NCBI GenBank assembly: GCA_023269585.1 | Contig: JAHFTC010000010.1 | Coordinates: 1 to 57,495 of the forward strand | Direction: 5' to 3' | DNA: 57,495 bases | From: Opitutaceae bacterium | Lineage (GTDB): Bacteria > Verrucomicrobiota > Verrucomicrobiia > Opitutales > Opitutaceae | Shown: one piece after another, positions 19,364 to 28,894 of the stretch | Layout of the letters: the number at the start of each line of letters is the position of its first letter | How positions within the stretch are numbered: the stretch's first letter is position 1 | The notes under the pieces: generated by a model | Database searches by the model: none | Told to the model about the DNA's origin: nothing | What the model saw: the letters and a program-made list of their open reading frames with translations, nothing else | Made by a program: the position numbers and the translations under genes

Positions 19364-21085
19364 ATGATCCGCCGCCTCCTCCGCATTTCCGGAATCACCA
19401 TCGCAATAGTTGCCGTCTGGCTCGTCGCGTTCGTCGGAGTGGCGCTCCTGCCTCATCTCTGGTTCGTGATCACGCGCCCGCCTTCCGATGCCCAGATCGT
19501 TGCGCGGGCGGTCAAACTACCTGCCCCGCCCTATCGCGACTCCGGCCCGGTCGTCAACGTACTGCGTAACCTGCCAGGTGCATCCCTTCGGCTCTTCACG
19601 GGTCCCAATCCAGAAGTCCGATCCGCCGCACTGAGGCTCGTCGACTACGGCCTCCGGCCCGCATTCAACGACGAGCAAAGCGAAACGCTTGTCTCGCTAC
19701 TCCCCAATGCCCCTGCGAGCGATCGATGCTACATCTTCATGGCCCTCGGAGACGATCCCCGGACCAGAATCCGGTTGGCCAACATCCTCGCCTCGCCGCA
19801 ACCCATCGAGGCGAACCTCCGCAACGAACTGGTTAGCCACATCGCCAGCGGGGAGATGCCCGAAGGGACCACTGCAGATCTGCACCAACGCCTGCTGGCC
19901 ATTGCTACCGACGCGGCCTTCGATCCCGACAACCGCCGCGCCGCGGTGGAAGCCCTCGGCCGCTCCGGCGCGAGAGCCGAAGGCTGCATCCGAGCGCTGG
20001 AGACACTGACTATTGCAGCGCCGGCCACCTTCGGTCGCACCGTCGCCATCGCAATCTCGCGAATGCGCAACACGCCCGACCTCGAACGGTTGCGTGCGGA
20101 TCTTGATTTGGCCCGGCAAGAATTCTGGATTGGGGGCACAATCACCGAAATCGCCAAGTTCGGCCCCGCCGCCCACGACATCGGACCGGAACTTGTGAAA
20201 GAGCTGCAACCGTTTCGTAATGACACCGGCCAAGCCGCAGCTTACGCGCTCGGAGCGATCGGCTACCGCGAGGCGATCCCGGAACTTCGTGCCGCGCTCC
20301 ACTGCCAAGTGGACGAACGCCTCGTTCGCGCAGCCGCCTATGCGTTGGGCCAACTCGGCGCCAAGGAGGCGGCACCGGACCTCGCACAACTCGCCCAAAC
20401 CCACTGGGAGCCAAGCGTCAGGTTGGTCGCTGGAAAAGCCGCCAGTTTCCTCACCCAAACCGAACGATACGACGGCAGCGTGCCCGACTTCCAACGAGTC
20501 GTTCGCGATGAACTGGGGCGAAACCCGAACGCCGAGAACCAAGCCCTACGGCGCTTCGCCGCCACGCATCCCGTGAGCGCAGCGTCACAAGCGCTGTACC
20601 ATCTTCGTGTCGCCTGGAGTCAGTTGATCTCGCCCCGGTTTGCCTCGGTCACGTTACGAGGCCCAGACAAGACCGAGGAGCATTTGCCATGGCAGATGCT
20701 CCCTCGCCACCGAATGCGCTTCGGGGGCGGGATTCTGCTTGGTTATGATGAAGGCGAATTCGGTGCCGGCGTCGTCTTCGTCACCGCCAGCGGCAAGCCG
20801 TTCGAACTACCAACCCCGAACGTCAAGAGGTTCATCCGCTGGGACGATTCGGTGATCGTTGCAACCGATCAAGCGATGTTCAGCGATCCGATGCTCTACC
20901 GAATCCATCTCGGTGCCGATGGGCACCCCACCATCGAGCCGTTCATGCGACCTCCGACCTTCACTATGGGGATCCTCGTCGACGATTCCGGTGGCTTGAT
21001 CATGGAAAGCCCCGTCTGCGGACTCGTCCGCGTGGCCCCCGACGGCACCGTCGGGGTCGTGAAGCCGCCGGCCGAAATCCATTAA
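19364..21085 (+). CDS. HEAT-repeat membrane-anchored protein, paralogue 1
   Basis: 573 residues, function unknown. An N-terminal membrane helix (~8-35) is followed by HEAT-like helical repeats (~60-360), for example RRAAVEALGRSG, GRTVAIAISRMRNT, AAAYALGAIGYREAIPELRAAL. A distinct C-terminal beta-rich domain includes LPRHRMRFGGGILLGYDEGE and FGAGVVFVTASG. It is clearly paralogous along its length to the protein at 42097-43662. HEAT repeats usually mediate protein contacts; the terminal domain could sense or display something, but this is speculation. Base use looks less GC-extreme than in neighbouring core genes. Confidence 0.75.
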   Translation: MIRRLLRISGITIAIVAVWLVAFVGVALLPHLWFVITRPPSDAQIVARAVKLPAPPYRDSGPVVNVLRNLPGASLRLFTGPNPEVRSAALRLVDYGLRPAFNDEQSETLVSLLPNAPASDRCYIFMALGDDPRTRIRLANILASPQPIEANLRNELVSHIASGEMPEGTTADLHQRLLAIATDAAFDPDNRRAAVEALGRSGARAEGCIRALETLTIAAPATFGRTVAIAISRMRNTPDLERLRADLDLARQEFWIGGTITEIAKFGPAAHDIGPELVKELQPFRNDTGQAAAYALGAIGYREAIPELRAALHCQVDERLVRAAAYALGQLGAKEAAPDLAQLAQTHWEPSVRLVAGKAASFLTQTERYDGSVPDFQRVVRDELGRNPNAENQALRRFAATHPVSAASQALYHLRVAWSQLISPRFASVTLRGPDKTEEHLPWQMLPRHRMRFGGGILLGYDEGEFGAGVVFVTASGKPFELPTPNVKRFIRWDDSVIVATDQAMFSDPMLYRIHLGADGHPTIEPFMRPPTFTMGILVDDSGGLIMESPVCGLVRVAPDGTVGVVKPPAEIH

Positions 21086-21188
21086 CGCCCGCAAGCTCCT
21101 GCGCCAGCGCCCACCTTTCAAGAATCCCTTGGTTCCGGATTCCTGATTTCGTGAGTTCAAGATTCCCCCCTTCCGAGATGCGCCCCGC

Positions 21189-22469
21189 TCACCCCGCGCG
21201 CTGTTTGCCGAAGTGGTCGTCGACCTTGATCAGGGCGGTCACGGCGAAGGACGGAAGCGTGGCGAGGCAGACCCAGCCGAAGAAGCTCACGTAGCCGATC
21301 TGCTCCTGCAACCAGCCGGCCTTCAGGCCGGGCACCATCATGCCCAGCGCCATGAAGCCCGTGCAGAGTGCGTAGTGGGCCGTCTTGTTCGCTCCCTCCG
21401 CCACGAGCATCATGTAGAGCATGTACGCGGTGAACCCGAAGCCGTAACCGAACTGCTCGATCGCAATCGCGCCGCCCACAGCCGCCATCGTTCCGGGCTG
21501 CACCACCGCGAGGTAGACGTAGACGAGGTTCGGCACGTTGATCGCCAGCGCCATCGGCCAGAGCAGCCGCCGGAGCCCGCAGCGCGACACCGCCCAGCCT
21601 CCGAGCAGCCCGCCGGCCAGCAGCGCCCCGGTGCCGATCGTGCCGTAGTACCAGCCGACCTGATCGAGCGTGAGCCCCATCCCGCCCTTCTCCCGCGGAT
21701 CGAGCAGAAACGGCTGGACCAGTCGCACAAGCTGGGCCTCGGCGAAACGATAGAGCAGCAGAAACGCGAGCGCCGTCACGATCTCCTTCTTACGGAAGAA
21801 CGCCGCGAACACCGCCCACGAACTGCCGAGCAGGTCGCGCTCCCGTTTCGCGACCACGTCGCCCGCCGGCCGCGGCAGGAGAAAATGATGACACAGCGCC
21901 ACGCTCCCGAAGAACACCGCGAGCAGCGCGAACACCCCGCTCCACGCCTCCGCCACTCCCGTGCCGCCCTTGATCCAACGGCCGGCCAGCCAGACCAGCC
22001 CGCCCTGCGCCGCGAGCAGCGCGATCCGGAAGAACGTGCTGCGCACGCCGACGAACGCCGCCTGCTGCTGCGCCGGCAGCGCGAGCAGGTAGAAGCCGTC
22101 CGCCGCGATGTCGTGCGTGGCCGAGCTGAACGCCAGCAGCCAGAACAGCGCGAGCGTCGCCCGGAAGAAATCCGGGCCGGGCACCGTCAGCGCCACCGCG
22201 GCGAACAACGCCCCCAGCAGCACCTGCGTCGCCACAATCCAATGCCGCTTGCGCCCGAGCAGCTCGACCAGCGGCGACCACAGCGGCTTGATCACCCACG
22301 GCACGTAGAGCCAGCTCGTGTAGAGCGCGATGTCGGCGTTGGAGACGCCGAGGCTCTTGTACAGTGCCACCGAGAGCGTCACGGCCGCCGCGTTCGGCAG
22401 ACCCTGCGCGAAGTACAGCGTCGGGATCCAGCTCCAGGCGCGGCCGGCGCGCGGTTGGGTTTGCTCCAT
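21189..22469 (-). CDS. MFS transporter, AmpG-like
   Basis: 426 residues with about 12 membrane helices. The start WIPTLYFAQGLPNAAAVTLS resembles AmpG-type carriers, which import anhydro-muropeptides in proteobacteria. SSATHDIAADGFYL is a further hallmark of that subfamily. Import of cell-wall fragments is therefore possible, but related MFS proteins carry other substrates. ATG at 22467-22469. The next gene upstream on the same strand (FKBP) ends in a strong terminator, so this gene is probably transcribed alone. Confidence 0.75.
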   Translation of the reverse strand: MEQTQPRAGRAWSWIPTLYFAQGLPNAAAVTLSVALYKSLGVSNADIALYTSWLYVPWVIKPLWSPLVELLGRKRHWIVATQVLLGALFAAVALTVPGPDFFRATLALFWLLAFSSATHDIAADGFYLLALPAQQQAAFVGVRSTFFRIALLAAQGGLVWLAGRWIKGGTGVAEAWSGVFALLAVFFGSVALCHHFLLPRPAGDVVAKRERDLLGSSWAVFAAFFRKKEIVTALAFLLLYRFAEAQLVRLVQPFLLDPREKGGMGLTLDQVGWYYGTIGTGALLAGGLLGGWAVSRCGLRRLLWPMALAINVPNLVYVYLAVVQPGTMAAVGGAIAIEQFGYGFGFTAYMLYMMLVAEGANKTAHYALCTGFMALGMMVPGLKAGWLQEQIGYVSFFGWVCLATLPSFAVTALIKVDDHFGKQRAG

Positions 22470-22531
22470 GGTGGCGGTGAGGTGCGGCGACGCTGGGTGG
22501 TGGCGGGCCGGCGGTCAAAGCCGTCCGGCAA

Positions 22532-22559
22532 AGAAAAAGCGCCCCGGAAGCGGGGCGCT
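22532..22559 (-). terminator. rho-independent terminator of the FKBP gene
   Basis: A perfect 8-bp stem (AGCGCCCC / GGGGCGCT) with a short loop, followed on the minus strand by a T-rich run (TTTTTCTTT). It lies ~40 bp after the FKBP stop. Confidence 0.9.
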
Positions 22560-22597
22560 GCGGTGGAGACCGTACCGGTCGCGCGGGCGACGGGTGG

Positions 22598-23395
22598 TTA
22601 TTTGAAGTCGACGAGCTCGACCTCGAACTCGAGGACGGAGCCGCCGGGGATGGGACCGCCGTCGGCCTGGTTGCCGTAGCCGAGCTCCGCGGGAATCCAG
22701 AGGTGGATCTTGCCGCCCTTGCCGATGAGCTGCAGGCCCTCGGTCCAGCCCTTGACCACCCCGCCGAGCGGGAACTCGACCGGCTCGCCGCCGTTCTTGT
22801 CAGTCGTGTCGAATACGTTGCCGTCGCAGAGCTTGCCGGTGTAGCGCGCCTTCACGGTGTTGGCAGGCGTGGGCTTCTCCGCCGAACCGGCGGCGATGAT
22901 CTGGTAGCGCAGACCGGAGGCGGTTTTGGTGATGGTGGTGTCGGCGTCGACCTTGGCGAGGAAGGCGGCGTTCTTTTCCGCCCAGATCTTCGCCTCGGCG
23001 GCCTGCTCCACCGCGGCCAGTTGGGCGCGCTCGGCAAACATGGCCTGACCGCCGGGGATGATCGCCTCGACCGGGAACGGGAGCTGCTCGCGCTTGAGCG
23101 CGACCGCCATGCCCTGCACGAGGGCGTCGATCTCGGCCGGGGACATCCGCAGCTCCTTGATCATCGGCGCGAGTCCCATCTGCGGGGCCATCAGGAAACC
23201 GTAGGCCATGAAGGCCTGTTTCTCCTGCTCGGGCGTGAGCTTCGCGGGGGCCGGAAGCGGCACGGGCTGCGCGGGGGCGGCGGGGGCCGCCGGAGCGGGA
23301 GCCGGGGCCGCAGCGGGCTGGGCCGGCTGGGCGACATCGGCGGCCCAGACGGCCGCACTGGTGAAGACAAGGGAACCAAGCAGTAGAGTACGCAT
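22598..23395 (-). CDS. FKBP-type peptidyl-prolyl isomerase, exported
   Basis: 265 residues. A signal peptide (MRTLLLGSLVFTSAAVWA) is followed by an Ala/Pro-rich linker, a helical FKBP_N dimerisation region (~50-150) and a C-terminal FKBP domain with VKARYTGKLCDGNVFD, GVVKGWTEGLQLIGKGGK and IPAELGYG. This is the Mip/FkpA architecture: a periplasmic dimeric chaperone and prolyl isomerase. ATG at 23393-23395 begins the signal peptide; the open frame continues upstream without meaning. It is divergent from the receiver-kinase gene with 152 bp between them. Confidence 0.92.
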   Translation of the reverse strand: MRTLLLGSLVFTSAAVWAADVAQPAQPAAAPAPAPAAPAAPAQPVPLPAPAKLTPEQEKQAFMAYGFLMAPQMGLAPMIKELRMSPAEIDALVQGMAVALKREQLPFPVEAIIPGGQAMFAERAQLAAVEQAAEAKIWAEKNAAFLAKVDADTTITKTASGLRYQIIAAGSAEKPTPANTVKARYTGKLCDGNVFDTTDKNGGEPVEFPLGGVVKGWTEGLQLIGKGGKIHLWIPAELGYGNQADGGPIPGGSVLEFEVELVDFK

Positions 23396-23547
23396 CGCGC
23401 CCCACGTGCTAGAGTACCCGCCCGCGCGGGGGAAGCCCGATTCTCGCCCCGGGGTTTCATACATCTTTGCACACAATCGGCTCTCGTTTCGGCCGATCAT
23501 TCGTTTAATCCGAACCGTTCCCCCCGCCCAGCTACTCCTGCCGCCAC

Positions 23548-24672
23548 ATGACCAAAATCCTTGTCATCGACGATGAAGTCATGCTCCGCGAAGCAATCGT
23601 CCTCGGCCTGCGCGCGGAGAACTTCGAGGTCTTCGAGGCCGAGGATGGCATCAGCGGCATGCAGATCGCCCGCTCGATCCACCCCGACCTGATCGTGAGC
23701 GACATCAACATGAAGGGGATGGACGGCTACGACACCCTCTCCGCCCTCCGCACCGACAAGAACACGGCCAACATCCCGTTCATCCTCATGACCGGCCGGG
23801 CCGACCTGAAGGGCATGCGCCACGGCATGTCGCTCGGCGCCGACGACTACCTGCCGAAACCCTTCCGGCTCCACGAACTGGTTGATGTCGTCCGCACCCG
23901 CCTGCGCAAGCAGCAGGCGATCCGCGAGGAGGCCGAGCACCGCCTTTCCGAGCTGCGCAGCAACATCTCCATGATGCTGCCCCATGAGCTGCTCACGCCG
24001 CTCACCGGCATCATCGGCATGGCGGAGATGATCGTGAACGAGTCCGAGAGCCTGAGCACGGCCGAGCTCCGCGAGTTCGGCAACGACATCAAGCTCTCCG
24101 GCGTGCGCCTCCACCGGCTCATCATGAACTTCCTCGTCTACGCGCAGATCGAGATGATGACCGTCCAGCCCGAGCGGGTACGCGCCCTGCGCGAGGTCTC
24201 GCCCATTCCGGCCGCCGGCACCGTCGAGAACGCCGCGCGCCGCAAGGCCCAGGACACCGGCCGCAGCCCCGATCTCCAGTTCGATCTCCAGCCCGGCCAG
24301 GTCGCCGTGTCGGAATCCAACCTCGCCAAGATCGTCGAGGAGCTCGTCGACAACGCCTGCAAGTTCTCCCCCGCCGGCAAACCGATCGTCGTGCGCACCC
24401 TCACCGACGGCTCGTGGACCGAGATCAACATCTCCGACCAGGGCCGCGGCATGAAGTCCGAGCACGTCGCCAACATCGGCGCCTACATCCAGTTCGAACG
24501 CCGTATCCACGAGCAGCAGGGCTCCGGCCTCGGCCTCGCCATCGTCTCGCGCCTCGCCGAGCTCCACGGCGGCCAACTCACGATCACCAGCCAGCCCGAC
24601 ATGGGCACGACCGTGACCGTCCATCTGCCCGCCCAGCCCATTCCGGCCCCCGGTAACACGGGCCCGAACTGA
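23548..24672 (+). CDS. receiver-first histidine kinase
   Basis: 374 residues, cytosolic, no membrane segment. It has an N-terminal receiver (Asp52 in VSDINMKGMDG, KPF at 104-106), a short coiled linker, HisKA with MMLPHELLTPLTGI (His146), and HATPase_c ending in GSGLGLAIVSRLAELHGG. This REC-HisKA-HATPase order occurs in kinases that take phosphate from another system and act as relays or modulators. No membrane sensor is adjacent. ATG at 23548 directly precedes the receiver motif KILVIDDE. Confidence 0.92.
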   Translation: MTKILVIDDEVMLREAIVLGLRAENFEVFEAEDGISGMQIARSIHPDLIVSDINMKGMDGYDTLSALRTDKNTANIPFILMTGRADLKGMRHGMSLGADDYLPKPFRLHELVDVVRTRLRKQQAIREEAEHRLSELRSNISMMLPHELLTPLTGIIGMAEMIVNESESLSTAELREFGNDIKLSGVRLHRLIMNFLVYAQIEMMTVQPERVRALREVSPIPAAGTVENAARRKAQDTGRSPDLQFDLQPGQVAVSESNLAKIVEELVDNACKFSPAGKPIVVRTLTDGSWTEINISDQGRGMKSEHVANIGAYIQFERRIHEQQGSGLGLAIVSRLAELHGGQLTITSQPDMGTTVTVHLPAQPIPAPGNTGPN

Positions 24673-24874
24673 TCCAGACCGGCGGCCCGCAACGACCCGC
24701 GCGCGCCGAGTCACACCCCGTCCCCGCCGTGCGGCCCCGTGCGGCCCCGTGCGACAGGGACGAGCCGAGATACCTTGGCCAGGCCGGAACGCCGCAGGCC
24801 GCAACAATCGGAAGGAGTACGCTTCCCGGTCTGAACTTGCGTTGAGAGTCAGTCGCGATAAGCATTGGCGCGCT

Positions 24875-25759
24875 ATGCCTTTCCTCCGTCTCGCTGCCAT
24901 CGCCGCCCTCGCCTTTTCCCTGACGGGCTGCGCCCCCGAGCCCGCGACCAAGCTCGTCGTGGCGCTCAAGCCCGACAAAAACCCCGAGGTTTTGCGCGCC
25001 GAGAAGACGCAGTTGGAAACGTTTCTGGCGCAACGTCTCCAGCGCCCGGTGGAGGTCATCATTCCGCTCTCCGGCACCGTCATTCTGGAGGGGTTTGCCA
25101 ACGGCACGATCGACCTCGGCTACCTGTCCGCCACCGATCTGGTCAACGCGCGCCAACGCGGTGTCGCCACCCTACTGCTCGCCGGCGAGTTCCCCGACGG
25201 CCGCACCGCCTACGACAGCTACTGGGTGGTGAAAAAGGACGCGCCGTACGCCTCCGTCGCCGATCTACGCGGCAAGCCCGTGGCCTTCGCCAGCCGCACC
25301 AGCACGAGCGGGTTCATCATTCCGTTGCTCGATTTGCAGCGGCGCGGATTGCTCGGGGAGGATGCCGACCCGGCCGGCTATTTCGGTGCGGGCAACGTGT
25401 TCTACGGCGTGGGCTACGTCTCAGCCATCGAGCGTGTGCTCGCGGGCGAGGCCGAGGCGGCGGCAGTTTCCTACTACGTGCTCGACCAGGACAAACACAT
25501 CGCGCCCGAGCAACGCGCCGCGCTGCGCCGGTTGCAGACCCAGGGGCCGGTGCCGAGCCATGTGCTCGCAGTGCGCTCCTCGCTCGCACCGGCCGAGGCC
25601 GAGGCGCTCCGCGCGGCGTTGCTGGTGCTGAACGAACCCGGGCACGCCGGGCTGCGTGATCGGCTTTTCACCACCAAGCTGGTGCCGGCCGACGCGCACG
25701 CCCACGTCGCCAGCCTCGCTGAAGGCATCGCGCTCGCGAAAAAAGCGCTGAAACAGTGA
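24875..25759 (+). CDS. phnD: PhnD-like phosphonate/phosphite-binding lipoprotein
   Basis: 294-residue substrate-binding protein of an ABC importer. The lipobox is SLTGC with Cys19. The body is a PBP2 fold typical of PhnD/PtxB: LVVALKPDKNPE, a segment around ATDLVNARQRG, and SRTSTSGFIIPL, where Ser/Thr residues contact the oxyanion in relatives. ATG at 24875 is chosen because it begins the signal peptide. It is the first gene of a three-gene operon with overlapping stops and starts. Substrate (phosphonate, phosphite or related anion) cannot be decided from sequence. Confidence 0.85.
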   Translation: MPFLRLAAIAALAFSLTGCAPEPATKLVVALKPDKNPEVLRAEKTQLETFLAQRLQRPVEVIIPLSGTVILEGFANGTIDLGYLSATDLVNARQRGVATLLLAGEFPDGRTAYDSYWVVKKDAPYASVADLRGKPVAFASRTSTSGFIIPLLDLQRRGLLGEDADPAGYFGAGNVFYGVGYVSAIERVLAGEAEAAAVSYYVLDQDKHIAPEQRAALRRLQTQGPVPSHVLAVRSSLAPAEAEALRAALLVLNEPGHAGLRDRLFTTKLVPADAHAHVASLAEGIALAKKALKQ

Positions 25760-26514
25760 GTGCCGCCCGGAGCGAACAACCTCCCGCGCCGGCCCCGTCC
25801 CTCGCGGCCGCGGACCTTGCGCCGCATCTGGAGCTGCGCGGCTTCGGCCTGAAGCGCGGGGAACGCTGGTTGGTGCGCGGGCTCGATCTGGTGGTGCCAC
25901 GCGGCGCGTTCGTGGCGGTGGTCGGCCCCTCCGGCGTGGGCAAGTCGTCGTTTCTCGCCGCAGTTGCCGGTCTGCTCGAGCCGACCGAGGGCGAAGTCGT
26001 CGTGCGCTGTCATCAAGGTTGCCACCACCGCCCCTTGGATTTGCAGCACTGCACGGGCATCGTGTTTCAACAAAACCTGCTGGTGCCGAATGCGAGCGTG
26101 CTGACCAACACGCTGGCGGGCCGGCTCGGCCGCCACTCGGCATGGCGCACGCTGTTCGGGTTTCCCCGCGAGGACCGCGCGGCGGCCTACCGCATCCTGT
26201 GCGACCTCGGGCTGGCGGCGCACGTGCACCGCTGGAGTTGCCAGACCTCGGGTGGCGAGCAGCAACGCACTGCGATCGCGCGCGCGCTCCTGCAGGAGCC
26301 GGACCTCTACCTCGCGGATGAGCCGGTCTCGAGTCTCGACGCCTACCTGACCGGCCGCGTGCTCGGTCTTCTGCGACAGGAGGCCCACGAGCACCGGCGC
26401 ACCGTGCTTTGCGTGCTGCACAGTGCGGAGCTGGTGGAGCGCTTCGCGGACCTCGCGCTGAGCTTTGATCCCGGTGACCCGCACAACTGGAAGTTGCGGG
26501 AGGTGCGCCGATGA
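25756..26514 (+). CDS. phnC: PhnC-like ABC transporter ATPase
   Basis: 252-residue ATPase: Walker A GPSGVGKSS at 57-65, Q-loop FQQNLLVPN, signature SGGEQQR at 165-171, Walker B DLYLADEP at 183-190. PhnC-like features are ASVLTNTLAGRLG and the W-rich linker region. It starts with GTG overlapping the phnD stop by four bases (GTGA), so translation is coupled. It carries an ~25-residue Ala/Pro-rich N-terminal extension. Confidence 0.87.
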   Translation: MSAARSEQPPAPAPSLAAADLAPHLELRGFGLKRGERWLVRGLDLVVPRGAFVAVVGPSGVGKSSFLAAVAGLLEPTEGEVVVRCHQGCHHRPLDLQHCTGIVFQQNLLVPNASVLTNTLAGRLGRHSAWRTLFGFPREDRAAAYRILCDLGLAAHVHRWSCQTSGGEQQRTAIARALLQEPDLYLADEPVSSLDAYLTGRVLGLLRQEAHEHRRTVLCVLHSAELVERFADLALSFDPGDPHNWKLREVRR

Positions 26515-27422
26515 AAGGCGCAGATTCCGGGGAGCCGCAGAAATCGGGGCCGCAGTTGCCGCAATCGCCGCCGCCGGCGTCCAAGCCCGGCCCGGCACCC
26601 GGCGTCGACCCCTCCATGCCACCGGGCTTGCCCGCGGAGCCGCCGCCACCGCCGCGCATCAACGTATTCACCGTTACGCTCGCGGCCTTTGCGCTGGCGG
26701 CGATCGCGTCGTGGCCGGCGATGCGCGGTTCGGGGCGCGATCTCGACACGTGGACGAACCTCGCGCGTTTCCTCGGGCATTTTTTCCCGCCCGACTGGTC
26801 GGTGTGGCGTGAGACGCTGCGCGCGCTCGGCGAGACCTTCCAGATCGCCATTCTCGCCACGGTGTTTGCCACCGTGCTCTCGCTGCCGTTGGCGGTGCTC
26901 GGTGCCCGCACCATCGCACCGGCGTGGCTGGTCGCGCCGGCGCGGCTGGTGATGAACTTCTCCCGCACCGTGCCCAGCCTGGTCTGGGCGCTGTTCGGGG
27001 TGGCCATCGTGGGGGCCAACCCGCTGGCCGGCGTGGTCGCGTTGACCCTCTACTCGCTCGGCTACCTCGGGAAGTTCTTCAGCGACGCCTTCGAGTCGGT
27101 CGACGCCGAGGTGGCGCGCGGGCTCTCCGCGCTGGGGGCCAATCGCGCGCAGGCTTTCCAATACGGGCTTTGGCCCCATGCGAAGCCGCTGATCGCGAGC
27201 CACGTGCTCTGGATGCTTGAATACAACCTGCGCGCGGCCTCGATCATCGGCTACGTCGGCGCGGGCGGGCTGGGCGCGCAGCTGGCGAGCTACTACGAAT
27301 ACTATGCGTGGGACAAGGTCGCCACCGTGCTGCTCTTCATCCTCGCGCTCGTGACCTTGCTCGACCTGCTCGGCGAGTGGGTGCGACGGCGCATCACGCG
27401 CTCCCTCGGGGTGCGGCGCTGA
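26511..27422 (+). CDS. phnE: PhnE-like ABC transporter permease
   Basis: 303 residues. A Pro-rich hydrophilic N-terminus (~1-48) is unusual for the family and precedes about six membrane helices. The permease signature loop is recognisable near GLSALGANRAQAFQYGLWPHA, followed by the RAASIIGYVGAGGLG stretch common to PhnE. It overlaps phnC by four bases (ATGA). No C-P lyase, phosphonatase or ptxD gene follows in the window, so catabolism must be encoded elsewhere or the importer serves another oxyanion. Confidence 0.87.
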   Translation: MKGADSGEPQKSGPQLPQSPPPASKPGPAPGVDPSMPPGLPAEPPPPPRINVFTVTLAAFALAAIASWPAMRGSGRDLDTWTNLARFLGHFFPPDWSVWRETLRALGETFQIAILATVFATVLSLPLAVLGARTIAPAWLVAPARLVMNFSRTVPSLVWALFGVAIVGANPLAGVVALTLYSLGYLGKFFSDAFESVDAEVARGLSALGANRAQAFQYGLWPHAKPLIASHVLWMLEYNLRAASIIGYVGAGGLGAQLASYYEYYAWDKVATVLLFILALVTLLDLLGEWVRRRITRSLGVRR

Positions 27423-27520
27423 GGTCGCGCGGCCAGCCCCGGTTTCCCACGCTGGGCTGTTCCCGCCGCCGTGCACGACTCCGGCCTCGGCGCGCGGGAC
27501 CGCGACGGGCGAGGCGCGTC

Positions 27521-28138
27521 CTAATCCTTCCTGCCCGTGAGGCGCTCCACGGCGCGGTCCCACGTGGCCTCGCTGGTCACCCGCTCCAACGGATCGAGCA
27601 GCGCATGCTTCAGCCCCAGCTCGGTGCAGCGCCGGGTGATCGCGAACAGAACCTGGTTCGTGCCCCAGTTCACCTCATGGAGCAGCCCTTCGGGCCAGCG
27701 CCGCAGGCCGAGCAGATAGAAATCACCGTCGGTCGCCGGTCCCAGCACCACCTCGTGTTCCAGCAACGCCTCCGCCGCCGCCACGATCTGCTCGACGCCG
27801 CAGTACGGACAATCGCCGCGGAGCAGGATCACCATATCGTCATGACGCGCGGTCGCCTCCGCCGCCGCCTGCGCCAACCGCTCGCCCCACGGGGCCGCGA
27901 CCTGCGCATGCACCGTGATCGGCTTCGCATTCAGCCAGCGCCGCACCTCCGCCACCCGCTCGCCCGGGGCCACGTGGATCTCCATCGGCCAGCTCTGCGG
28001 CACATTCGCCAACTGCAGTTCGGCCAGCAGCCGCACGATGCGCACCGCGAACTCGTCGCCCACGCCCTGCCGCAGCCCCGCGGGCAGCCATTCGCCCTCG
28101 GGATAATCGAGCAGAAGTACCATCGCGGGAGGTTCCAT
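27521..28138 (-). CDS. DUF2064/TIGR04282-type glycosyltransferase-like protein
   Basis: 205 residues with a nucleotide-sugar-transferase-like GT-A half-fold: VILLRGDCPYCGVEQIVAAA corresponds to the family's GSDxPxLxxxxL signature, and EVVLGPATDGDFYLLGL is the second conserved block. Members of this group are annotated as cofactor or arsenosugar biosynthesis glycosyltransferases without firm function. GSD is changed to RGD and there is an extra CPYC. A second ATG five codons in is possible. It is convergent with phnE. Confidence 0.7.
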   Translation of the reverse strand: MEPPAMVLLLDYPEGEWLPAGLRQGVGDEFAVRIVRLLAELQLANVPQSWPMEIHVAPGERVAEVRRWLNAKPITVHAQVAAPWGERLAQAAAEATARHDDMVILLRGDCPYCGVEQIVAAAEALLEHEVVLGPATDGDFYLLGLRRWPEGLLHEVNWGTNQVLFAITRRCTELGLKHALLDPLERVTSEATWDRAVERLTGRKD

Positions 28139-28199
28139 GCGCGCAGCGTGGGTGGCACCGCGCCGGTTGACGATTCCGATCTCGGCGCAAGCGCGGGTC

Positions 28200-28745
28200 C
28201 TATCGCCGATTCGGCAGAACCAACAGGAGCACGATAAACATCCAGATCAGCGAGAACAGGGCACTCACGACCGTCGCGATCACCAGGCGACGGCGCTGGC
28301 TCGGCCGCAGCGGCTCGGGTCGCGTGAGCGCATTCACCGAGCAAAGCAACGCGTACCACGAGAGAAACGGCACGAACGGCCCCAGGGCGGAACAACGGTA
28401 GGCCCGCTCGACCAGACGTTCCCGCTCGTTCCAGTCGGCCCGATACAGGGCGGCGGCCCGCGCCCGCGTGGACTCGGGAATCGGAACCACATCTGGCTCC
28501 GGTTGCGCCTCCGGAAGGCGCACGGCCGCGAGTTGCTCCTGCAGGCAGCGCAACGCCTCAGCGGCCTCGCCCGGCGGCACCTTCAGCTCGATCCGCACCA
28601 GCGGATTGCCCGCGCCAAGCACCGCCGTCTGCATCGCCTGGTTCGCCACCTCGGCCGCGAAGCCCTCGGAGCGAAGGAACTCGCACGCGATCTCCGCCTC
28701 CACCGGATTCGGATAGGTCGCGATCGTCACCAAAGAATCGGACAT
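28200..28745 (-). CDS. DUF2007-domain membrane protein
   Basis: 181 residues. The N-terminal ~70 residues form a DUF2007 domain (LVTIATYPNPVEAEIACEFL, then a segment ending in VRIELKVPPGEAAEAL), a small ferredoxin-like fold called a putative signal-transducing domain in databases. The C-terminal third has two hydrophobic segments, around LGPFVPFLSWYALLCSV and IATVVSALFSLIWMFIVLLL. Function unknown. It lies upstream of the DUF2064 gene on the same strand (61 bp gap) and may be co-transcribed. Confidence 0.7.
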   Translation of the reverse strand: MSDSLVTIATYPNPVEAEIACEFLRSEGFAAEVANQAMQTAVLGAGNPLVRIELKVPPGEAAEALRCLQEQLAAVRLPEAQPEPDVVPIPESTRARAAALYRADWNERERLVERAYRCSALGPFVPFLSWYALLCSVNALTRPEPLRPSQRRRLVIATVVSALFSLIWMFIVLLLVLPNRR

Positions 28746-28894
28746 GCCGCCACGGTGACCGCCGCCGTCGTGCCGTCGACCGGATTCGCGCCCCCCGGTT
28801 GGGGCAGACCGTCTCTCCGACCCCGGCGGTCGTTCGGATCACCAGACCGTGGTGGAGGGATGAAGCCGCCGGTTCAGCGACCGCAAGCGCGTGC

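Noticed and set aside
24720-24760. Tandem GTGCGGCCCC units before phnD
   Set aside because: Only two to three copies in GC-rich spacer; too short to separate from chance or slippage.
23497-25107. 536-codon minus-strand ORF across the receiver kinase and phnD start
   Set aside because: It spans two oppositely oriented genes with recognisable domains and has no motif of its own.
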